From Eggerthella sp. CAG:209 (GTDB lineage: Bacteria; Actinomycetota; Coriobacteriia; Coriobacteriales; Eggerthellaceae), in NCBI GenBank assembly GCA_000436075.1, contig FR884593.1, forward strand, positions 1 through 8,433: DNA of 8,433 nucleotides, read 5' to 3'. Under the pieces are notes generated by a model, which saw nothing but the letters and a program-made list of their open reading frames with translations, did not search any database and was not told the origin of the DNA. The translations under genes were made by a program, and so were the position numbers. Each line of letters opens with the position of its first letter. Within the stretch, counting starts at the first letter, position 1. Below, piece after piece: positions 1-5,138 of this stretch.

Positions 1-81
1 CACAGGTGCAGGATGCGGGCGATGGCTCATTTCTGGCTGCAGTGGGACGGTTGCTGCGAGGGTGGTTGTGCAGGGAAGGGG

Positions 82-114
82 AAATGAAAAAGAGACCGCA
101 TATGCGGCCTCTTT
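82..114 (-). terminator. Intrinsic terminator after rubrerythrin
   Basis: An inverted repeat at 89-114 reads on the minus strand as a stem of about 12 base pairs (AAAGAGGCCGC pairing with GCGGTCTCTTT), with a very short loop around CATATG. The T-tract continues at 91-87. One pair is a G-U wobble in the minus-strand RNA but an A-C mismatch in the plus-strand RNA, so the structure fits minus-strand transcription, the direction of the rubrerythrin gene ending 57 bases upstream. Confidence 0.85.
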
Positions 115-171
115 ACGTTAAAGCGATAAGTTACGAACGCCTGTATGGCAAGCTCGAACGCGAGCTGCGTC

Positions 172-714
172 TTAGTAGTTCTCGGCGTGTACTTCGAAGT
201 AGCTCTTGGGGTGAGCGCATACGGGGCAAACTTCAGGAGCCTTGGTGCCAACAACGATGTGGCCGCAGTTACGGCATTCCCAAACCTTGACTTCGCTCTT
301 CTCGAAAACCTGAGCGGTTTCGACGTTCTTCAGAAGGGCACGATAACGCTCTTCATGATGCTTCTCGATTTCGCCAACCATGCGGAACTTGGCCGCCAGA
401 GCCTTGAAGCCCTCTTCTTCTGCGGTCTTGGCGAAATCATCGTACATATCGGTCCACTCGTAGTTTTCGCCATCAGCTGCAGCTGCGAGGTTTGCTGCGG
501 TGTCACCAATGCCGCCGAGCTCCTTGAACCACAATTTTGCGTGTTCCTTTTCATTATCGGCGGTCTTCAGGAACAGGGCGGAAATCTGCTCCATACCTTC
601 CTTCTTAGCTACGGAAGCGAAGTAGGTGTACTTGTTGCGAGCCTGGGACTCGCCAGCAAATGCTGCCTGAAGGTTTTTTTCGGTCTGGGTACCTGCATAC
701 TTGTTCTCGCTCAT
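172..714 (-). CDS. rbr: Rubrerythrin (peroxide-reducing di-iron protein)
   Basis: Cytoplasmic protein of 180 residues that reduces hydrogen peroxide to water with electrons from NAD(P)H-dependent rubredoxin-type partners; a standard peroxide defence of anaerobes. It is full length for the classical two-domain family. Residues 1-135 form the ferritin-like four-helix domain. By alignment with the Desulfovibrio protein the di-iron ligands are all present: E22 (in AGESQAR), E55 and H58 (in NEKEH), E83 and E86 (in GENYE), E117 and H120 (in EIEKHH). Residues 144-176 are the C-terminal rubredoxin domain, with Fe-binding C147, C150, C163 and C166 (CRNCG and CPVCAHPKSYFE). The start at 714 is preceded by AAAGGAG at good spacing. 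It lies 26 bases downstream of perR with no room for its own promoter, so it is probably co-transcribed and under the same peroxide-responsive operator. Confidence 0.97.
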   Translation of the reverse strand: MSENKYAGTQTEKNLQAAFAGESQARNKYTYFASVAKKEGMEQISALFLKTADNEKEHAKLWFKELGGIGDTAANLAAAADGENYEWTDMYDDFAKTAEEEGFKALAAKFRMVGEIEKHHEERYRALLKNVETAQVFEKSEVKVWECRNCGHIVVGTKAPEVCPVCAHPKSYFEVHAENY

Positions 715-740
715 TTTGGGCTCCTTTCGCGAGATGATTG

Positions 741-1127
741 CTAGTTATGAAGGGCGTCTTTGCCAACGCGTGCTTCTGTACATTCAGGGCAGAGATAGGT
801 GACGTTCAAATCATACGAAATGATCTGGGCACCAGAATCCCGCTGGATGGACTCAGTGAAATCCTCTAGCGAGACATCAACAAGCCTGCCACAATTCTGG
901 CACACTAAATGGTCGTGCCGGGTGACGTTGTCGTAACGATCGGGAAAGCCGGGAACAGCCACTTTACGGATGAGGCCTTTGGCATAAAGACTGGCAAGGT
1001 TGTTGTACACCGTTGCCATGGAAACCTTTGTGCCCCGTTCCTTGAGGTGTAAATACACCTGTTCTGCCGTGGGGTGATCAGTGGAGGCATTGATGGTGTC
1101 AAGAATGATCTGTGCGTTCTTGTTCAT
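741..1127 (-). CDS. perR: PerR-like peroxide-sensing Fur-family repressor
   Basis: Fur-family DNA-binding repressor, 128 residues. Residues 1-56 carry the winged helix (HPTAEQVY, then VSMATVYNNL as the recognition helix). Residues 60-116 form the dimerisation and metal domain. The regulatory metal ligands align with Bacillus subtilis PerR: H18, D66, H71, H73 and D84. The aspartate at 84 (LVDV), where Fur proteins usually have glutamate, argues for PerR-type peroxide sensing by histidine oxidation rather than plain iron sensing. The structural zinc site is complete (C76, C79, C113, C116). The protein starts about 20 residues later than B. subtilis PerR and lacks most of the first N-terminal helix; the ATG at 1127 has a strong AAGGAGGGG, so this start is likely real. 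It heads an operon with rubrerythrin and is probably autoregulated through the inverted repeat just upstream. A general Fur-type role is the main alternative. Confidence 0.9.
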   Translation of the reverse strand: MNKNAQIILDTINASTDHPTAEQVYLHLKERGTKVSMATVYNNLASLYAKGLIRKVAVPGFPDRYDNVTRHDHLVCQNCGRLVDVSLEDFTESIQRDSGAQIISYDLNVTYLCPECTEARVGKDALHN

Positions 1128-1150
1128 TTATGCCCCTCCTTAAAACCTCG

Positions 1151-1169
1151 AATTAGAACAGTTCCAATT
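1151..1169 (-). promoter_or_regulatory. PerR-box-like operator
   Basis: Inverted repeat AATTAGAACAGTTCCAATT centred on 1160, with 8 of 9 pairs matching (mismatch 1155/1165). The core has the 7-1-7 layout and the TTAGAA/TTC.AA character of the Bacillus PerR box (TTAGAATNATTCTAA). It overlaps the predicted -10 element and transcription start of the perR-rbr promoter, which is where a repressor would block RNA polymerase. That PerR from 741-1127 binds here is inference. Confidence 0.75.
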
Positions 1170-1194
1170 TACAGTGATATATGAGAGTAGTCAA
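1166..1194 (-). promoter_or_regulatory. Promoter of the perR-rbr operon
   Basis: On the minus strand a -35 element TTGACT (1194-1189) is followed after exactly 17 bases by a -10 element TAAATT (1171-1166). The expected transcription start, near 1159, falls inside the inverted repeat and gives a 5' leader of about 30 bases containing the AAGGAGGGG of perR. The -35 matches the vegetative consensus at 5 of 6 positions and the -10 at 4 of 6. Confidence 0.75.
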
Positions 1195-1226
1195 GTATCA
1201 TTTAGAGAAATTCAAATTCTGGTTAA

Positions 1227-1681
1227 GATTTGGGCGAACACGAGGGGTGCTTTAGACTCGGGCGGACACGAGGGGGATCTTTGGACCCGGGATGACATGA
1301 GTGGCTTTGGATGCGGGTAATCGTGAAGGGGAGCCTTGGATTCAAGCAACCGCGAAGTGCTGCTTTGGACTCGGGAGGGCATGAAGGGTTTTGGGCGCAG
1401 GCAGGCTCAAGAGGGCGATTTGGATACAGGCCAACGCAAAGGGTCGCTTTGGGTTCGGCCAATGCAAAAGAGTGCCCTGGATGCAGGCAATCGCGAAGGG
1501 CCGCTTTGGGTTCGAGCGAACACGAGAGACGCATTGGGTGCATACAAGCTTGAAGGGGTGTTTTTGATACGGGCAGGTGAGAAAGGGCGTTTTGAGCATG
1601 GGCAAACGCTAAAGGAATCCTGCGAGGGGGGCTTTGGAAGCGGAAAACCTTAAAAGCACCTTTGCGGAGCAATACTGAAAC
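1227..1681. repeat. Degenerate tandem array of a 28-29 base unit
   Basis: About 15 diverged head-to-tail copies of one unit fill this stretch. On the plus strand the unit begins approximately GCTTTGGATKCRGGC and ends approximately AAYCGCGAAGGG. The TTT of successive units sits at 1229, 1251, 1280, 1306, 1335, 1364, 1390, 1419, 1448, 1476, 1505, 1533, 1562, 1591, 1633 and 1661, giving spacings of 22, 29, 26, 29, 29, 26, 29, 29, 28, 29, 28, 29, 29, 42 and 28. The copies differ at many positions, so the array is old or tolerates change. The plus strand is strongly G-rich and lacks stops over long runs, which creates open frames on both strands, but the period is not a multiple of three and no frame has a convincing start. 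It lies between the 3' end of rlmD and the perR promoter. No known repeat family is recognised; its role is unknown. Confidence 0.85.
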
Positions 1682-1854
1682 ATATGAGTGGTATTCTTGT
1701 TGATCTGCCAAGTGTTCGGATTGCGCACTGTTGCTTTTGGGCGCTGTTTTGGCACAGTCTGCACGGGCTGGCGGTTTCCGATGAGCGCCATCTGGCAGCA
1801 TGGCGGCGTTCTGCCTCACTGCTCTTCAGCAAATAAATACGTCCGATCACAATA
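1682..1854. other. Intergenic stretch with no recognised feature
   Basis: This segment joins the tandem array to the hairpin downstream of rlmD. No open frame with a ribosome binding site, no tRNA-like fold and no clear promoter was seen on either strand. A minus-strand frame beginning with GTG at 1819 runs through it and the array, but it has no ribosome binding site. Confidence 0.5.
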
Positions 1855-1913
1855 AGGCGCACTTCTCAAACTCGGCCTTACCTTTTTCGATCGGAGTTCG
1901 GGAAGTGCGGCCT
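1855..1913 (-). terminator. Long imperfect hairpin downstream of rlmD
   Basis: The arms CGCACTTC (1858-1865 region) and GAAGTGCG (1902-1909 region) pair, with a second inner helix of AACTC against GAGTT separated by a 3 by 3 internal loop, and an outer AGGC pairing with one bulged base. It lies about 40 bases past the rlmD stop codon, so it may end or protect the rlmD transcript. The downstream minus-strand sequence (CTTATTG) is only weakly T-rich, so a classical intrinsic terminator is uncertain. Confidence 0.45.
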
Positions 1914-1950
1914 AAAATGATCAGGGCGTATAAGCAAAAGCTTTGATTGA

Positions 1951-3198
1951 TTACTGCAGCTCAAGTGCGCAGATGTTCTCCACGTGGTTGGTATGGGGGA
2001 ACATGTCGACGGGCTGAACCTCGGTAAGTCGGTATCCGTGTTTAACGAGATATTCGACGTCGCGTGCCTGCGTGTTGGGGTTGCAAGAGATGTAGACGAT
2101 GCGCTTCGGCGCCAAGCTGCAAGCAGAACGAAGGAACTGCTCATTTGATCCTGCGCGTGGAGGATCCATCAGCAAAACATCGAGCGATTCGCCTTCCTTT
2201 GCCAGCTTATCCATGAAATGCCCGGCATCTTCAGCGGTGAAATCGGCATTCTCGATGCCGTTGTGGCGCGCGTTTTCGCGCGCGTCTTTAATGGCGGATG
2301 CCACGTTGTCTACGCCAATTACGCGTGCAGCGTGGGCGGTTTCGGCACCAGGCAGCCCCTTTGCCGCCACCAGGCCGATGGTGCCTGTTCCGCAGTAGGC
2401 GTCCATGGCTGTTTCAGTGCCGGTAAAATGCGCCATCTCGATGGCCTTTCGGTACAACACTTCGGTTTGCGTGGCGTTGACCTGGTAAAACGAATGCGAT
2501 GAAATGCGGAATGTGAGCCCGCAGAGCTCGTCGATTATGAATCCTGGGCCATAGAGCGTCTTTTCGCCTTCATCGCCCAAGATCACGTTGGTTTGGCGGG
2601 TGTTTACGTTCTGCACCACGGTGGTGATGGCGGGGCAGCGCTTTTTCAGCTCGCGGCAAAAATTGCGCGAGGCGGGAAACTCCTTGCCGTTAGTGACGAC
2701 GGTGACCAGCAATTCGCCGGTGGTGTGCCCTACGCGTATAACGGCGTGACGAATGAAGCCTGTGTTGGCGTCTTCGTTATAGGGCTCCATGTGGTAGCGC
2801 TGCATGAGCGACCGAATAGCCAAAACCGCCTGCTTAGCGTCTTTGTTTTCCAAGAGGCAGGAATCGGTGTTGATGACGCGGTGCGTGCCAGCTGCGTACA
2901 TGCCGCAAAGGATTTCGTGCTGCGGTGCGCTCTTGGCGCCGGCATTGCCCTTCTTGCCCCGAGGCTTCTTTCCGCCTTTAGTCTTCCGTCCTGGAACATA
3001 GGGCGAAGTGACCTTGTTGCGGTAGTAATAGGGCTCGTCCATCCCTGCGATGGGGTTGAACACGGTACCCTCGCGTGCGAAAGGCTCGAAGAGTTCAATC
3101 ATCTCGTTTTGCTTGCGTTCCAGCTGTTTCTCGTAAGGAAGGGAAAGCAACTGGCAGGCTCCGCATTGCTTTTGCGCAGAGCAGTGGGGCATGTTCAT
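1951..3198 (-). CDS. rlmD: 23S rRNA (uracil-5-)-methyltransferase, RlmD/RumA family
   Basis: Transfers a methyl group from S-adenosylmethionine to C5 of a uracil in 23S rRNA (U1939 by RlmD in E. coli; one enzyme can also do U747, as RlmCD in Bacillus). The protein is 415 residues from the ATG at 3198, chosen because AAAAGGAG lies just upstream; the open frame continues further but that extension is not family-like. The 4Fe-4S ligands are C6, C12, C15 and C114. The SAM-binding motif is at 266-275 (DAYCGTGTIG), FYQVN at 237-241, DPPR at 345-348, the catalytic nucleophile is C372 in SCNP, and the general base E407 lies in DMFPHTNHVE at the C terminus. The N-terminal TRAM domain of E. coli RlmD is absent, and a Lys/Gly-rich insertion fills roughly 70-93. 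Single-gene transcription unit, as far as can be seen. Which uracil is modified cannot be told. Confidence 0.93.
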   Translation of the reverse strand: MNMPHCSAQKQCGACQLLSLPYEKQLERKQNEMIELFEPFAREGTVFNPIAGMDEPYYYRNKVTSPYVPGRKTKGGKKPRGKKGNAGAKSAPQHEILCGMYAAGTHRVINTDSCLLENKDAKQAVLAIRSLMQRYHMEPYNEDANTGFIRHAVIRVGHTTGELLVTVVTNGKEFPASRNFCRELKKRCPAITTVVQNVNTRQTNVILGDEGEKTLYGPGFIIDELCGLTFRISSHSFYQVNATQTEVLYRKAIEMAHFTGTETAMDAYCGTGTIGLVAAKGLPGAETAHAARVIGVDNVASAIKDARENARHNGIENADFTAEDAGHFMDKLAKEGESLDVLLMDPPRAGSNEQFLRSACSLAPKRIVYISCNPNTQARDVEYLVKHGYRLTEVQPVDMFPHTNHVENICALELQ

Positions 3199-3430
3199 GG
3201 AAGGGGCTCCTTTTAGTGTGTGCACGTAAAAAGTGTAGCGGATGCAGCGCGCTTGCAGGGAAACGACATCACAATACGAAAGCCTTTGCTTTAAGGTTTG
3301 CTTGGTTGCGGCGGGCTGTCTGTTCGGGTAACGGGGATAGGCTTGGGTGAATCGACTCGGCATCGACGATAGCCGCTTAGGGATCGTGTGTTTTCAACGA
3401 AGCCCTTCGGGGGCAGGGGCGCCAACAGTG

Positions 3431-3479
3431 AAAAAGAGGCCCCGATAGCAGCAGTGCATTATCGGGCCCTGCGCTTTTT
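3431..3479. terminator. Bidirectional terminator-like hairpin
   Basis: The arms 3437-3447 (AGGCCCCGATA) and 3460-3470 (TATCGGGCCCT) pair at 10 of 11 positions around a 12-base loop. Read on the minus strand the stem is followed by TCTTTTTC (3437-3430); read on the plus strand by TGCGCTTTTT (3470-3479). It can therefore act in both directions, better in the minus direction where the T-tract is adjacent. No gene ends next to it on either strand, so it may end an unseen short transcript or attenuate a long rlmD leader. Confidence 0.7.
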
Positions 3480-3488
3480 GCACTGCTG
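3449..3488. promoter_or_regulatory. Alternative hairpin overlapping the terminator
   Basis: CAGCAGTGCA (3449-3458) and TGCACTGCTG (3479-3488) form a perfect 10-base inverted repeat with a 20-base loop. Its left arm is the loop of the terminator-like hairpin, and its own loop contains one terminator arm, so the two helices interlock in the order 1-2-3-4 with pairs 1:3 and 2:4. They cannot easily form together, which is the layout of an attenuator switch. Function is inference. Confidence 0.55.
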
Positions 3489-3613
3489 GCTGGAAGTCCC
3501 TATGGGCTCGTCGTCATCTACAACTAATCGTTAATGCCCTAAACCTTTTTTCCTTAATGCTGAATGGCCTGGCTGAATAGGCTGATTCATTATCGGTCGA
3601 TTTGGGAATTCTG

Positions 3614-3665
3614 CTGAATTGCGAAAGTTTGAGCAAATGCTCCAATTCAGTTCGCAAAGGAGGGG
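3614..3665 (+). promoter_or_regulatory. Competing helices in the lipoprotein gene leader
   Basis: CTGAATTG (3614-3621) pairs perfectly with CAATTCAG (3643-3650), while TTGCGAA (3619-3625) pairs perfectly with TTCGCAA (3651-3657). The two helices share bases 3619-3621 and enclose a common inner hairpin GAGCA-AA-TGCTC (3631-3642). The second helix reaches into AAAGGAGGGG (3656-3665), a perfect anti-16S sequence that has no start codon at a usable distance; the true start at 3690 uses AGAGGTG. This suggests a structured mRNA leader; the trigger, if any, is unknown. Confidence 0.5.
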
Positions 3666-3689
3666 TTCCCTTACAGAAGAGGTGTAGCT

Positions 3690-4244
3690 ATGCGTTTCCT
3701 CAATGTTGTCATGTTGTTGGTGTTTGCCCTCGGATTGTTAGGCTGTGCAAACTCAAGCCAATCGGCGGATGACGCTTCAGGGAATATTCCATCGGGGCGG
3801 AACGTTTTTCTTGTTGACCAAGATCATAAAACGTTGCTTAGCTTGGGTGAACCTTCTGTGCTGCTTGGCGGGGCCGAGGAAAATTGGCGTTGTCTTGCTT
3901 CATACGATCTTGATGTCTCTTTTATTCTTGGGGAATCTGCCAGCTCCCTTGTCTCTCTTTCGGTTTCGGGGGAGGGCGAATGCGGTGTTTTCTCCGCGGC
4001 TGATCAGGATGAAATTCTTGAGTCGGGTTCGATGCCCAATCGTTGTGATGCGGGTTCTTCCTCTTTGAGAATTGGTTGTCTTGTCGATTTGGGCGAATCT
4101 GCCTGTTCCCAATTGGTGAATGGCAACGGACCCCAGGGGCGTCAACTTGCAGAAAAAGTCGCCTCTAAAATGGACGGGTTGATGATTGTGGCAACGATGG
4201 ATTCGGGTGCTGAATATCAATGGGAGTTGGTCCAGGGCGAGTAG
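3690..4244 (+). CDS. Small lipoprotein of unknown function
   Basis: Predicted surface lipoprotein of 184 residues. Residues 1-18 are a hydrophobic signal peptide ending in the lipobox LLGC with the lipid-carrying C19; the mature protein has 166 residues and starts with a Ser/Asp-rich linker (20-36). No family is recognised. The mature part is mostly polar with alternating hydrophobic residues that suggest beta strands, and carries five further cysteines (68, 98, 119, 130, 139), so disulphides are possible. The start ATG at 3690 follows AGAGGTG at 5 bases. It is the first gene of an AT-richer plus-strand block, 96 bases before a secreted-protein gene that has its own strong ribosome binding site; the two are probably co-transcribed. 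Function cannot be given from sequence. Confidence 0.88.
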   Translation: MRFLNVVMLLVFALGLLGCANSSQSADDASGNIPSGRNVFLVDQDHKTLLSLGEPSVLLGGAEENWRCLASYDLDVSFILGESASSLVSLSVSGEGECGVFSAADQDEILESGSMPNRCDAGSSSLRIGCLVDLGESACSQLVNGNGPQGRQLAEKVASKMDGLMIVATMDSGAEYQWELVQGE

Positions 4245-4278
4245 CAACAAATCGTATTGTTCGTAAACAGGTTTTACA

Positions 4279-4302
4279 CAAACAGGAGAGACCAACTGTT
4301 TG
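4279..4302 (+). other. Intergenic RNA hairpin between the two exported-protein genes
   Basis: CAAACAG (4279-4285) and CTGTTTG (4296-4302) form a perfect 7-base stem with a 10-base loop. A smaller GTAAA/TTTAC dyad lies just before it (4263-4277). No T-tract follows, so this is not a terminator; it may mark an mRNA processing or stability site or a protein-binding site. Confidence 0.4.
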
Positions 4303-4340
4303 ACGATGACTATGCCGTCGAAAACGAGAAGGAGGTCAAA

Positions 4341-5081
4341 ATGACTATTTCGAAAAAGGCAGCAGCATCAACGTTAGTATGTGTTGCAATTGCGCTTTTG
4401 CTTTCCTACTTTGCTCAGCCCGCATTTGCGACTATGCCAAATTGTAAAGTTTGGGGCAATCAGAAAGCCTATACCTATGAGGGAATTACGATTACCCATA
4501 AAGCTGGAATAGAATCTATGTCCTGGTCCGGAAGCCAGAATTACATTACGGGTTGGGCTTATGCAAAAACTAATAGCTCGATTGCGGAAGGTAAGATTGG
4601 CGCTAGAGCTGAGCTTTATGATGGTGCTGGGTTGTTGATTAATTCGACAAAGCCGATTTGGAATGCCGCTGGCGAAAAAGACGTAGGTGTTGGCGCTGGT
4701 GCAGTTAGAAATGTTGGAGGGAAATATTACGCTGGGGGCAGGGCGTACGTTTCCGGAACGCACATTAAGTACGATATCTGCGCCTATTCCCCGACGACGA
4801 CATGTGATTTATTTGAAGAAGGAGATGCCCTTATGAGTGTTTCCGAGTACAGCGTGAATAGCAACAATCAGACTTATGGGTCGATGGTTTCAGCGAATTC
4901 GGTGGGATATGAACCAGACCTTGTTTCCGCTGTTGCCACGAATGGTAAAAGTGGCTATGTCGTAAACGAGCAATTGGCGGATGCCTCTTTTTCTGGGGAG
5001 ATTACTTCGATTCCCGTTTACGCTGAAGATGGGGAAACTCGGATAGGTGTCTTTGAATTTTCTGATCCTTTGCGGAGTTAG
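4341..5081 (+). CDS. Secreted two-module protein of unknown function
   Basis: Exported protein of 246 residues. The start ATG at 4341 is set by AAGGAGG and by the signal peptide that follows directly: two lysines (5-6), a hydrophobic core (11-24) and an AFA cleavage site after A30. There is no lipobox and no C-terminal anchor or LPXTG, so it is probably released or held by other means. Residues 35-150 look like a beta-rich domain (segments KIGARAELYDGAG, KYYAGGRAYVSG). Residues 166-242 form a second module with TYGS (178-181), EPDLVSAV (191-198), NGKSGYV (201-207) and IPVYAEDGETRIGVFEF (224-240). From memory this C-terminal pattern recurs in uncharacterised exported proteins of Gram-positive bacteria, but I know no function for it. 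Mature cysteines are 35, 147 and 155. It follows the lipoprotein gene and is ended by a strong terminator. Confidence 0.88.
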   Translation: MTISKKAAASTLVCVAIALLLSYFAQPAFATMPNCKVWGNQKAYTYEGITITHKAGIESMSWSGSQNYITGWAYAKTNSSIAEGKIGARAELYDGAGLLINSTKPIWNAAGEKDVGVGAGAVRNVGGKYYAGGRAYVSGTHIKYDICAYSPTTTCDLFEEGDALMSVSEYSVNSNNQTYGSMVSANSVGYEPDLVSAVATNGKSGYVVNEQLADASFSGEITSIPVYAEDGETRIGVFEFSDPLRS

Positions 5082-5092
5082 TCTTATGCAAG

Positions 5093-5129
5093 AGGGTCGC
5101 CATTGACGGCTGGCGACCCTTTCTTTTTT
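5093..5129 (+). terminator. Intrinsic terminator between secreted protein and LysR gene
   Basis: AGGGTCGCC (5093-5101) and GGCGACCCT (5112-5120) form a perfect 9-base GC-rich stem with a 10-base loop, followed by TTCTTTTTT. It lies 11 bases past the stop codon of the secreted-protein gene. The ribosome binding site of the LysR gene begins at the very next base after the T-tract, so only read-through transcripts, or ones started inside or before the hairpin, can carry the LysR gene. Confidence 0.92.
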
Positions 5130-5138
5130 GGAGGGGCA

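Larger units (their letters stand above)
3199..3689. other. Divergent intergenic region rich in inverted repeats
   Basis: About 490 bases separate the divergent rlmD and lipoprotein genes. The region holds a CCC-TTCG-GGG tetraloop hairpin near 3403-3412, a strong two-way terminator-like structure with an alternative hairpin (3436-3488), a T-run at 3546-3551, several GCTGAAT elements (3559-3650), and two overlapping helices just before the lipoprotein gene. No convincing protein-coding frame or tRNA was found. Both rlmD and the lipoprotein gene must have their promoters here, but no sequence with two good promoter elements at normal spacing stood out. Confidence 0.6.

Noticed and set aside
1..81. 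Possible coding end of a gene entering from the left edge
   Set aside because: Short frames are open on the plus strand, but none gives a recognisable C terminus or context, so nothing can be supported.
145..744. Long plus-strand frame opposite rubrerythrin
   Set aside because: It is the antisense shadow of a clearly conserved gene with all metal ligands and has no convincing start signal.
1311..1653. Two overlapping plus-strand frames inside the tandem array
   Set aside because: They overlap in different frames, lack ribosome binding sites, and give low-complexity repeat translations with no family character.
1227..1681. CRISPR array
   Set aside because: There are no identical repeats separated by unique spacers and no cas gene; the whole unit is repeated with scattered changes.
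1223..1819. Minus-strand open frame of 198 codons across the tandem array
   Set aside because: It starts with GTG without a ribosome binding site, its period of 28-29 bases shifts frame from unit to unit, and the openness is explained by the strand-biased repeat composition.
3199..3363. N-terminal extension of the RlmD frame
   Set aside because: The extra 55 residues match no RlmD domain, and the ATG at 3198 has a good ribosome binding site followed at once by the Fe-S cysteine motif.
3199..3430. tRNA or small structured RNA upstream of rlmD
   Set aside because: Only a small TTCG tetraloop hairpin is visible; no cloverleaf, T-loop sequence or riboswitch core was found.
4257..4340. Upstream start for the secreted protein
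   Set aside because: It would bury the signal peptide behind 28 charged residues, while AAGGAGG stands just before the ATG at 4341.
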